Origin: Chlamydiales bacterium
Lineage (GTDB): Bacteria; Chlamydiota; Chlamydiia; Chlamydiales; JAACFD01
DNA length: 12,441 nucleotides
Assembly (NCBI GenBank): GCA_009937555.1
Contig: JAACFD010000029.1
Location: 1 to 12,441 of the forward strand
Direction: 5' to 3'
The position numbers and the translations under genes are program-made. Position 1 is the stretch's first letter. Each line of letters opens with the position of its first letter. This document shows positions 1 to 6,458 of the stretch, in pieces. The notes beneath the pieces were generated by a model. That model saw nothing but the letters and a program-made list of their open reading frames with translations. It was not told the DNA's origin and searched no databases.

Positions 1-1109
1 AAAGCTATAGCAATTTCAGAACGCCTAGAGCTTAACCTTTTTCCGGTTCTGAGGAAAATAGGTACCCCTGAAAATCGCCAGTTATCAATATAAAGCTGCA
101 TAGCAAAATAGGTTTCAATCAAGGAGTTGGGGGCTACATCATCCTCTTGTTGATAAGCTTTCACCATTTTACCTGATACTTTTCCAGTTGTGTACTGAGC
201 CCTTACAATTTGATCTTTCAAGGTTGCTGTTTTAAAAGGTCGGATAGACTTGATGAGCTTTATTTTCTCATTTTGAATAGCTAGAGCATCAAGCTGAGAA
301 GGGGGTTCCATAGTGGTTAAGCAAAGAAGTTGCATAATGTGATTTTGTGCAATGTCTCTTAAAATCCCATTTTCTTCAAAAAAGCGGCCCCTAGATCCTA
401 TACCAATATCTTCAGCTACTGTTATCTGTATATGGTCAATATAGTGGCGATTCCACATAGACTCAAAAACAGGGTTACTAAAACGAAAGACGAGTAAGTT
501 TTGTACGGTTTCCTTTCCAAGGTAGTGATCAATTCTAAAGATTTGTCTCTCATCTAAATACTTTAAAATATTTGACTGCATCTTTTTAGCACTTGCCAAA
601 TCATAGCCAAAAGGCTTTTCAATAACGACTCTATGTTGTTGAATTGATTCAGGGCTGTTATGGATAAGCTGGTGTTTTGAAAGTTGAGCAATGATATCAA
701 TAAAATATTTGCTATGAGTAGCCAGGTAAAAAATGCGGTTCCATTTTTTTTTGCCAGACTTCTCTTTCTTTTCTAAGTTCTTTAAAAGGCTTTCAAACCC
801 TTCTGGATCAACAAAATTAGCTTTATGGTAAAAGATTTTTGAGGCAAAGCGTTTCCATACTTTTTCATCAAGTTGCTCATTAAGTTGCTTCGCTAGGAAC
901 TTTTTTACTTCTTTAAGGTAACTGTCTAAAGTTTTTTCACGTCTTGCAAAAGCAATACAAGCAAATTCTTTAGACAAAGCGCCACTTTTTTCAAGGCTAT
1001 AAAGGGCGGGTAATAATTTTCTTAACGTAAGATCTCCTGTAGCGCCAAAGATAATTAAGTGGCAGGGGACATCTAGTAAGACTTGTTTTAATGAGTCATT
1101 TAAACTCAT
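1..1109 (-). CDS. zwf: Glucose-6-phosphate 1-dehydrogenase, 3' end cut off by window edge
   Basis: This enzyme oxidises glucose-6-phosphate to 6-phosphogluconolactone with NADP+, the first step of the oxidative pentose phosphate pathway, in the cytoplasm. I translated 369 codons from an ATG at 1109; the gene runs off the left edge, so about a quarter of a usual ~500-residue enzyme is missing. Visible motifs are the nucleotide-binding GATGDL at residues 22-27, EKPFG at 164-168, and the family signature RIDHYLGKE at 192-200, whose Asp194, His195 and Lys199 are the substrate-site residues. The helix QNHIMQ carries His257, at the place of the catalytic histidine, and FLRTGKRL lies at 352-359. The start is supported by AAGGG at 1118-1122, eight bases upstream. 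The gene is divergent from the pyrophosphatase gene, with 212 bases between them. No frame disruption is seen. The identification is secure; the C-terminus cannot be judged. Confidence 0.96.
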   Translation of the reverse strand, partial: MSLNDSLKQVLLDVPCHLIIFGATGDLTLRKLLPALYSLEKSGALSKEFACIAFARREKTLDSYLKEVKKFLAKQLNEQLDEKVWKRFASKIFYHKANFVDPEGFESLLKNLEKKEKSGKKKWNRIFYLATHSKYFIDIIAQLSKHQLIHNSPESIQQHRVVIEKPFGYDLASAKKMQSNILKYLDERQIFRIDHYLGKETVQNLLVFRFSNPVFESMWNRHYIDHIQITVAEDIGIGSRGRFFEENGILRDIAQNHIMQLLCLTTMEPPSQLDALAIQNEKIKLIKSIRPFKTATLKDQIVRAQYTTGKVSGKMVKAYQQEDDVAPNSLIETYFAMQLYIDNWRFSGVPIFLRTGKRLSSRRSEIAIA

Positions 1110-1272
1110 AGTGAATTCCCTTGATAAAGTGTTTAAAGCTTAGTTATTTTAAGGATTTGAAAAAAAATTATCTCTAAAAAATCGCCCTTTTTTTAAAAAA
1201 AACTTGTGATATGTTTTTAAATAACTGTTTGTCAATAGATTAACTTGGGAATGGAGAAAAAAGTGCCAATAC

Positions 1273-1316
1273 TGTAATATAGATCCTTTTTAGACACAAA
1301 AAAATAAAACTGGGAG
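1273..1316 (+). promoter_or_regulatory. Possible -10 element and ribosome binding site for hppA
   Basis: TGTAAT at 1273-1278 differs from the TATAAT consensus at one base and would start a leader of about 35 bases. No good -35 hexamer lies 16-18 bases upstream, so the promoter call is weak. GGGAG at 1312-1316, five bases before the ATG at 1322, is a convincing Shine-Dalgarno. The rest of the 1110-1321 gap is A/T-rich with no other clear element. Confidence 0.3.
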
Positions 1317-1321
1317 TAAAC

Positions 1322-3349
1322 ATGGATTTTGGTCTAACCTTCGTATTTTTCGCAGTCGGAGTTGCCATATTGTATAGTATCTTTGTTACCTTATGGGTTC
1401 TAAAGCAAAGTACTGGTTCTGAAAAGATGCAAGAAATTGCAAAAGCAATACAAGACGGAGCGCAAGCTTATTTAAATAGACAATACTCAACGATCGCTGT
1501 AGTAGGAGCTATCTTACTTGCTGTTCTATGGTTCACACTTGGACAATTAACAGCAATTGGATTTGCTGTTGGAGCTATCTTATCAGGAGTAGCTGGCTAT
1601 ATTGGAATGAACATTTCTGTAAGAGCAAATATTAGAACAGCACAAGCCGCAACAAACAGCTTGCCTGCAGCTATGAATGTAGCTTTTAAGAGTGGATCAG
1701 TTACAGGTCTACTAGTAGTTGGTCTTGGTGTACTAGGCGTAGCAGGTTTTTACTACTACCTACTTTGTGTAACTCCTGCTGGAGTTGAAGTAGATGCTAC
1801 TCCTCTTATGGGCTTAGCATTTGGTAGTTCTCTTATTTCTATTTTTGCTAGACTAGGCGGCGGTATCTTTACAAAAGCTGCTGATGTAGGAGCAGATCTA
1901 GTTGGAAAGATTGAAGCTGGTATTCCAGAAGATGATCCTAGAAACCCTGCTGTTATTGCTGATAACGTGGGAGACAATGTAGGTGACTGTGCTGGTATGG
2001 CGGCAGACTTATTTGAAACTTATTCTGTTACTGTAATTGCTTCGGTTATCTTAGGAGTTATACTGTTTCCTGGTATCCACCACAATGTTGTTTTATACCC
2101 ACTTGTTCTTAGTGCAGCTGGTATTTTAGCTTCTATTGTTGGTAGCTTCTTTGTAGGGGCAAAGCATAAAGATCAAGTTATGTCAGGTCTTTATAGAGGT
2201 TTTATTGTGACAGGTGTGTTATCAGCTGTAGCGTTTTACCCAATTACTAACTACTTTATGAGTAGCAACGGTCAGTACCCAACTATGAACCTATATGGCT
2301 CAACACTAGTGGGATTACTATTAACTGCATTCCTAGTAGTAATTACAGAGTACTACACTTCAACTAAGTATAGCCCTGTACAGCAGGTTGCAGAGTCTTC
2401 ACAAACAGGACATGCAACAAATGTTATTTCAGGTTTAGCTATTTCAATGAAATCAACAGCTTTACCTATCGTAGCCATTTGCGCTAGTATCTGGGCTTCT
2501 TACCATTTAGCAGGTCTATATGGTATTTCTGTTGCAGCTACTTCTATGCTTTCTGTAACAGGTATGATTGTGGCCTTAGATGTGTATGGTCCTATCACTG
2601 ATAACGCTGGTGGAATTGCTGAAATGTCAGAACTTCCTTCAGAAGTACGTGATACTACTGATGCTTTAGACGCGGTAGGTAACACTACTAAAGCAGTAAC
2701 TAAAGGTTATGCTATTGGTTCTGCAGCTTTAGCTACACTAGTATTATTTTCAGACTATATCCATAACTTACCAACTAAAGACGGTTGCGAAATTGTTTGT
2801 GGTCTAGGTGATCCTAAGACAATTATCGGTCTATTTATTGGTGGAATGATTCCTTATCTATTTGGAGCTCTTTCAATGGAGTCTGTAGGACGTTGCGCTA
2901 AGGATGTTGTTACTGAAGTAAGAAGACAATTTAAAGAAAACCCTGGGATTATGGAATATAAGACAAAGCCTGATTACTCTAAAGCGGTTGACATGTTAAC
3001 TATGTCTGCTATTAAAGAGATGATCATACCTTCTATTCTCCCTGTAGTAGTTCCTATTGTTGTAGGGTTCTGGCTAGGGCCTGTTGCTTTAGCTGGTGTA
3101 CTTGTTGGATCTATCGTTACAGGTCTGTTTGTAGCGATCTCAATGACTACCGGTGGTGGTGCTTGGGATAATGCCAAAAAGTATATTGAAGATGGCAACT
3201 TTGGTGGTAAAGGTTCTGAAGCTCATAAAGCTTCTGTTACTGGAGATACAATCGGCGATCCTTACAAGGATACAGCTGGTCCTGCTATCAATCCAATGAT
3301 TAAGATCATAAACATCGTTTCAGTCTTAATCGCACCATTGATTTACTAG
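1322..3349 (+). CDS. hppA: Membrane-bound proton-translocating pyrophosphatase, potassium-independent type
   Basis: This integral membrane pump hydrolyses pyrophosphate and moves protons across the inner membrane, recovering energy from biosynthetic pyrophosphate. The 675 residues are full length for the family, with hydrophobic segments throughout (about 16 in known members). The catalytic loop is intact: DVGADLVGK at residues 188-196, then IPEDDPRNPAVIADN and DNVGDNVGD at 214-222, which bind Mg-pyrophosphate. The C-terminal metal-binding segments GGAWDNAKKYIE and GDTIGDPYKDTAGPA are also present. In the stretch GNTTKAVTKGYAIGSA, Lys457 and Thr460 occupy the two positions that separate potassium-independent enzymes (Lys, Thr) from potassium-dependent ones (Ala, Gly); Lys replaces the bound K+ ion. 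The start is supported by GGGAG five bases upstream. A strong intrinsic terminator follows 27 bases after the stop. Subtype and ion specificity are inferred from the motif, not measured. Confidence 0.97.
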   Translation: MDFGLTFVFFAVGVAILYSIFVTLWVLKQSTGSEKMQEIAKAIQDGAQAYLNRQYSTIAVVGAILLAVLWFTLGQLTAIGFAVGAILSGVAGYIGMNISVRANIRTAQAATNSLPAAMNVAFKSGSVTGLLVVGLGVLGVAGFYYYLLCVTPAGVEVDATPLMGLAFGSSLISIFARLGGGIFTKAADVGADLVGKIEAGIPEDDPRNPAVIADNVGDNVGDCAGMAADLFETYSVTVIASVILGVILFPGIHHNVVLYPLVLSAAGILASIVGSFFVGAKHKDQVMSGLYRGFIVTGVLSAVAFYPITNYFMSSNGQYPTMNLYGSTLVGLLLTAFLVVITEYYTSTKYSPVQQVAESSQTGHATNVISGLAISMKSTALPIVAICASIWASYHLAGLYGISVAATSMLSVTGMIVALDVYGPITDNAGGIAEMSELPSEVRDTTDALDAVGNTTKAVTKGYAIGSAALATLVLFSDYIHNLPTKDGCEIVCGLGDPKTIIGLFIGGMIPYLFGALSMESVGRCAKDVVTEVRRQFKENPGIMEYKTKPDYSKAVDMLTMSAIKEMIIPSILPVVVPIVVGFWLGPVALAGVLVGSIVTGLFVAISMTTGGGAWDNAKKYIEDGNFGGKGSEAHKASVTGDTIGDPYKDTAGPAINPMIKIINIVSVLIAPLIY

Positions 3350-3376
3350 TCACTATCTAGTAAATAACTTATCATG

Positions 3377-3405
3377 AAGGCTCACATTTTATGTGAGCCT
3401 TTTTT
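3377..3405 (+). terminator. Rho-independent terminator after hppA
   Basis: A perfect 11-bp stem (3377-3387 with 3391-3401) has a three-base TTT loop and ends in a run of six T (3400-3405). It lies 27 bases after the hppA stop codon. The T run ends three bases before the Shine-Dalgarno of the next gene, so that gene needs read-through or a promoter upstream of or inside the hairpin. Confidence 0.92.
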
Positions 3406-3408
3406 ATT

Positions 3409-3413
3409 GGGAG
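3409..3413 (+). promoter_or_regulatory. Ribosome binding site that decides the start of the HAD gene
   Basis: GGGAG lies five bases before the ATG at 3419 and three bases after the T run of the hppA terminator. It favours the internal start over the ATG at 3374, which has no Shine-Dalgarno. A folded terminator hairpin would sit directly beside the ribosome landing site. Confidence 0.75.
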
Positions 3414-3418
3414 TCTTT

Positions 3419-4177
3419 ATGTTTAAAAAAATAATTGTTTGGCTTTTACCCCTTCTATTAGCAAATAGCGCTTATCCACAGATTATTTCAGCAAGCAATA
3501 TGGCTGAAGTACACAAAGTTATTCAATCAGTAGCAGAAGACAAGCTAGACTTAGTGCTTTTTGATGTAGATATGACACTTACAGTATCTGATCATCCTGC
3601 TATGTTTTACCCTAGCCTTAAAACTCACCACACTCTTTATAAGTCTCTATCAGCAGGTCTAGATAAGCAAGCAAAGCAAAAGCTTTTGCAACTTGCTCTA
3701 ATGCAAAATAAACAAATGATGTTAGAGCCCTATAGTATGCCTCTTGTTAGGAGTTTACAAAGCCGCTACAGTGTAATGGCATTCACAGGCGTATCAACCG
3801 AAAATGGATTCTCAAAATGGCGCTTTGATAAGCTGAAGTGCTTAGGTTTTGATTTTAGATCTAGTTCTTACAAACAAGAAGACGGGAAAGTTCTAACAAA
3901 AGGTGAGCTCAGTGATGGAATTCTATACACAAATGCTTTTAACAAAGACGAAGTGCTATTAGATTTTTTAGCTACAGTTAATCATTCACCCAGAAGGGTT
4001 ATTATGATTGATGATCGAATAGATATTTTAAGAGAAGTTGAAAAAGCGATACAAAGGCAGGGGTTGGCGTTTGAGTTTTTAGGGATAGAGTATACCTATG
4101 GACATTTATATAAGACCGCAGACATTGATGCCACAGCTTTTAAAGAGTTTTGGGAAGCTATTAAACAAAATCTATAG
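3419..4177 (+). CDS. Secreted HAD-superfamily protein, DUF2608-like
   Basis: This is probably an exported phosphatase-like protein of the haloacid dehalogenase superfamily; the substrate is unknown. Residues 1-18 form a signal peptide: MFKK, a hydrophobic core IIVWLLPLLLA, and a likely cleavage after NSA. HAD motif I is FDVDMT with Asp49 (nucleophile) and Asp51. Motif II is probably Thr123 in AFTG, and Lys176 may be motif III. The acidic motif IV is MIDDR with Asp198 and Asp199. The layout, with a C-terminal LGIEYTYG segment, resembles DUF2608 proteins known in Chlamydiae, Legionella and Coxiella. An in-frame ATG at 3374 would add 15 residues, but those codons lie in the terminator hairpin. 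The ATG at 3419 has GGGAG five bases upstream and puts the signal peptide at the N-terminus, so I chose it (252 residues). The HAD fold is secure; the exact family is recalled, not searched. Confidence 0.85.
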   Translation: MFKKIIVWLLPLLLANSAYPQIISASNMAEVHKVIQSVAEDKLDLVLFDVDMTLTVSDHPAMFYPSLKTHHTLYKSLSAGLDKQAKQKLLQLALMQNKQMMLEPYSMPLVRSLQSRYSVMAFTGVSTENGFSKWRFDKLKCLGFDFRSSSYKQEDGKVLTKGELSDGILYTNAFNKDEVLLDFLATVNHSPRRVIMIDDRIDILREVEKAIQRQGLAFEFLGIEYTYGHLYKTADIDATAFKEFWEAIKQNL

Positions 4178-4488
4178 TGTTAGCTTCATTAAGTCTTACT
4201 GAAAGTGGAATAGATATAGCTTAAGTAACTATTGCTGCTATCACAGCTTGTTAAGTAGCTGCAGCTTGAAGTTATTAATAATAGAGCTAAAAGAGTTAGT
4301 AAGTGTTTTATTCGCATTTTATACTCATATTGTAGTGGTAAATAGAAATCGAAGACTCTACAAAAAAAGCTGAAATAAAGAAACTCAAAAGATTAGATTT
4401 ACCTCTATAAAACACTAATGTTTATCAGCTTTATCTCTTCTTTATCTGATAGCTGTATCATCTCCTATAAATTTAGCTTGGAGTTTTT
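4178..4488. other. 311-base intergenic region, HAD gene to orphan gene
   Basis: Apart from the possible lipoprotein frame on the minus strand (4189-4317), I see no gene. No convincing terminator follows the HAD gene. The right part (4318-4488) is A/T-rich and holds an 8-bp inverted repeat (4366-4373 with 4425-4432). TATAAA at 4466-4471 is too close to the next gene to be a normal -10 element. TTGGAG at 4479-4484 is the Shine-Dalgarno for the 4489 start. The promoter of the orphan gene is not identifiable by eye. Confidence 0.6.
4189..4317 (-). CDS. Possible small lipoprotein, 42 residues
   Basis: This unrecognised short frame lies in the 311-base gap between two plus-strand genes. Translation from the ATG at 4317 gives a lipoprotein-like sequence: basic MRIKH, a leucine-rich hydrophobic core (residues 6-15), then ITSSC with Cys19 and YLTSC with Cys25. 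LTSC matches the lipobox consensus. SSC directly follows the hydrophobic core but has Thr at -3. The mature part would be only 17-24 residues, rich in serine and tyrosine. In size and layout it resembles entericidin-like or lysis-type mini-lipoproteins, without clear sequence similarity. The Shine-Dalgarno is weak (a GAG six bases upstream). TACAAT lies about 16 bases upstream of the ATG but has no clear -35. It could be a chance frame or the remnant of a longer gene. Its strand is opposite to both neighbours, so it would be transcribed alone. Confidence 0.42.
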   Translation of the reverse strand: MRIKHLLTLLALLLITSSCSYLTSCDSSNSYLSYIYSTFSKT

Positions 4489-4914
4489 ATGCCTATTGGA
4501 GAAGTTAAAAAATCTGTACGTTTTAATCCTGTTCTTGAGGAAAAGCTCATAGAGTCAAAAGAAGAAATGAAAGAGCTAGAAGCGGAGACAGAAGCCCTAC
4601 GGACACCTTTATCTGACTTTTTTTCAGATTTTGCAGCAGCAGAGATGATGATGCTCATCAATACTTATCAAAATACAACAGGTATGCCGTTGACACCATC
4701 AATAGATAGTGCAATGGACTGCTACGTATATGGCTTAAAAATGATTGCACTATCTAGGAGTATTGAAGACGATGGTGAGTCGTTAACAGTGGCTAGAAAT
4801 GGTCTTGGCTACTTGGAAAGGGCTACCCATCTAGGGAGTTCTATTTCAGCAGAAGTGCATAGAACTGTTTGCCAAGTTCTTTACGAGAGGGGCAAGGTTT
4901 CAGACCCAGCTTAA
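4489..4914 (+). CDS. Orphan protein of 141 residues, function unknown
   Basis: I do not recognise a family. The ATG is preceded by TTGGAG with a five-base gap, a good start signal. The protein has no signal peptide or membrane segment. Residues 15-38 are rich in Glu and Lys with a heptad-like pattern and could form a short coiled coil; the rest looks helical, with ordinary composition. Near the N-terminus, KKSVRF (residues 7-12) fits the eukaryotic RVxF pattern that docks onto protein phosphatase 1. The pattern is short and common by chance. The stop codon lies two bases from the stop of nadK, so the two genes converge tail to tail. Soluble, charged, lineage-restricted proteins of this size in intracellular bacteria are sometimes type III effectors or chaperones, but nothing here proves that. 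Confidence 0.7.
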   Translation: MPIGEVKKSVRFNPVLEEKLIESKEEMKELEAETEALRTPLSDFFSDFAAAEMMMLINTYQNTTGMPLTPSIDSAMDCYVYGLKMIALSRSIEDDGESLTVARNGLGYLERATHLGSSISAEVHRTVCQVLYERGKVSDPA

Positions 4915-4916
4915 AT

Positions 4917-5777
4917 CTAGGGCCTCACATGCCTTACTTTTCCTGACCACCCCAGTTTTGTCCTTAGGGTTGAATAGTAATCATAGCGATTTAAGCGCAC
5001 CATCTCAACTAAGTGTTTACAGGGTCTAATACGGAGCACTTCTCCAGTTTCCATGGTATAGGACTTTAAACCATCACAGGTAATTTCTATAGGGACACCC
5101 GGACTCAAGTACTGAATTTTAACTTCTCGCTCAGGTAAAAAGACAATAGGTCTATTAGATATAGTATGTGGTGAGATAGGGGTCAAGGTGAAGGCATTGA
5201 GAGAAGGCGATAGGATAGGGCCTCCAGCAGCTAATGAGTAGGCAGTTGACCCTGTAGGTGTTGATAAAATGATACCATCAGCTGTAAAAGTGTTGAGGTA
5301 AGAATCATCAACGTGTATAGCAAGTTCAATTAAGCTAGGATTTCTTGAGCGATGAATCACAAAATCATTTAAAGCAAAAGTTTGCTCTTTATTTGTTGTT
5401 TCACCCTCCATCATTAAGCGTTTCTCAATATGATATTGTCCGTTGATGATATCTTGCAAACAGGGATAAATCTCAGATAATGGAATATCAGCCATAAAAC
5501 CTAGAGAGCCTAAGTTAACACCAATTAATGGGGCTTTTAAGTGGGGGTAGTGGTGCAAAATCCTTAGAATAGTTCCATCTCCACCCATAGAAATGAGAAA
5601 GTCAATCTTATCAGGGTCAACAGATGATAATGGAGGAGCATTAAGTTCTTCAGCCATTTCATCCATAACTGTAACATCTGCACCATGATTGATGAGATAG
5701 TCTTTAATGCCTATAACCAAATTCTTTGACTTTGGTTTGTTGGCATTGGGGAATAGGGCAAAGCATTTTTTAGTCAT
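4917..5777 (-). CDS. nadK: NAD kinase
   Basis: This cytoplasmic enzyme phosphorylates NAD+ to NADP+ using ATP or polyphosphate, setting the NADP(H) supply. The 286 residues are normal length. The phosphate-binding GGDGT is at residues 65-69, with Asp67 the likely catalytic base. NDFVIHR at 137-143 and DGIILSTPTGSTAYSLAAGG at 167-186 are the NAD-site signatures. The protein starts with the usual beta strand (CFALFPN), so the N-terminus is right. AAGG at 5785-5788 gives a seven-base gap to the ATG. It is the last gene of the minus-strand cluster, 24 bases after the glucosaminidase lipoprotein gene, so probably cotranscribed with it. The stop is two bases from the convergent orphan gene, and I see no terminator hairpin between them. 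The product is the source of the cofactor for the zwf enzyme encoded nearby. Confidence 0.96.
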   Translation of the reverse strand: MTKKCFALFPNANKPKSKNLVIGIKDYLINHGADVTVMDEMAEELNAPPLSSVDPDKIDFLISMGGDGTILRILHHYPHLKAPLIGVNLGSLGFMADIPLSEIYPCLQDIINGQYHIEKRLMMEGETTNKEQTFALNDFVIHRSRNPSLIELAIHVDDSYLNTFTADGIILSTPTGSTAYSLAAGGPILSPSLNAFTLTPISPHTISNRPIVFLPEREVKIQYLSPGVPIEITCDGLKSYTMETGEVLRIRPCKHLVEMVRLNRYDYYSTLRTKLGWSGKVRHVRP

Positions 5778-5801
5778 GGTGCAACCTTAATGGATTCAAG
5801 T

Positions 5802-6410
5802 TTATCTAGCTATCCCAGCTGTTTCATATAAAGATCTAATATGCCTGAGTATTTTTTGGTCATAGTTAGAGTCAGTAGCCCAGCGTCCAGTCAACTCAAA
5901 AATAGTAGGGGCGCTACCTCTAGTAACTAAATGAAAGCGAGGGTCTACGATTTTTTGCCTAATTGCTTTTTTTGATGCATAAGCTTTTAAGTGCTGTATC
6001 TGAGCTCGAACACCGACTGCAGCAGAGGGGAAGGTAGCTCCCTTTGCTCCATCATCTGTAGCTCCAAGACCTGAAAAGTTATTTTGCTTTCTACTAACCT
6101 GGTTGCCAAAGCTTAGAAAGTTAGTTTCGTGGCACATTTGTGCAAAGGCAATATCATGATTTACCCCTTCAATCCTGGACTCTTGGATATAAATTTTAGC
6201 TAAGTTCTTAGCATAAGACTTACTTATGCTTCGGTTGTTTGCTAGTAGGTAGTGGCTTAAGTGCTGTGCAGAGAGTTTACCTCGACTCATAATTTTAGTA
6301 GGCGTATAGCGATCTACATAACTCGAAATTAAAGAGCTGCTATTTGGTCCTTTGTGGCAAGAGCTAAAGAAACACAGGCAAAAGATTAGTGAAAGAAAAA
6401 GTTTTTGCAT
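5802..6410 (-). CDS. Lipoprotein with glucosaminidase domain, probable peptidoglycan hydrolase
   Basis: This is probably an envelope-anchored N-acetylglucosaminidase cleaving peptidoglycan glycan strands. Residues 1-17 are a lipoprotein signal, with a hydrophobic core and FFSSC giving Cys18 as the lipidated residue. Residues from about 70 to 200 match the Glucosaminidase family (PF01832). GVNHDIAFAQMCHETNF contains Glu95, in the position of the catalytic acid. QNNFSGLGAT at 110-118 is the second signature, followed by FPSAAVGVRAQIQHLKAY and a Trp-containing end (GRWATD). The 202 residues are a compact single-domain form with no added binding modules. No Shine-Dalgarno precedes the ATG at 6410, and no alternative start lies in frame upstream, so translation may be weak. 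It lies 48 bases after dxs and 24 bases before nadK on the same strand. Fold and lipidation are clear; the exact bond cut is inferred. Confidence 0.85.
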   Translation of the reverse strand: MQKLFLSLIFCLCFFSSCHKGPNSSSLISSYVDRYTPTKIMSRGKLSAQHLSHYLLANNRSISKSYAKNLAKIYIQESRIEGVNHDIAFAQMCHETNFLSFGNQVSRKQNNFSGLGATDDGAKGATFPSAAVGVRAQIQHLKAYASKKAIRQKIVDPRFHLVTRGSAPTIFELTGRWATDSNYDQKILRHIRSLYETAGIAR

Positions 6411-6458
6411 ATAGAAACACTTGTATGAATGGTTTTCAAAACTTAGAGCTTCTCAATA

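Noticed and set aside
2974..3198. Minus-strand frames inside hppA (also 1756-1977 and 2500-2685)
   Set aside because: Serine/proline/isoleucine-rich antisense shadows of a highly conserved gene.
3374..3418. Upstream in-frame ATG extending the HAD protein by 15 residues
   Set aside because: The codons are the terminator hairpin, there is no Shine-Dalgarno, and the extension would bury the signal peptide.
4257..4266. Perfect 10-bp palindrome AGCTGCAGCT
   Set aside because: It lies in the possible lipoprotein frame at Ser-Cys-Ser codons, is isolated, and is not near a promoter; probably chance.
4366..4432. Inverted repeat AAAGCTGA / TCAGCTTT with a 51-base loop
   Set aside because: Only eight paired bases with a long A/T-rich loop and no T run; too weak for a terminator or a structured RNA.
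4466..4471. TATAAA as -10 element for the 141-residue gene
   Set aside because: It would start transcription at the Shine-Dalgarno, and no -35 matches.
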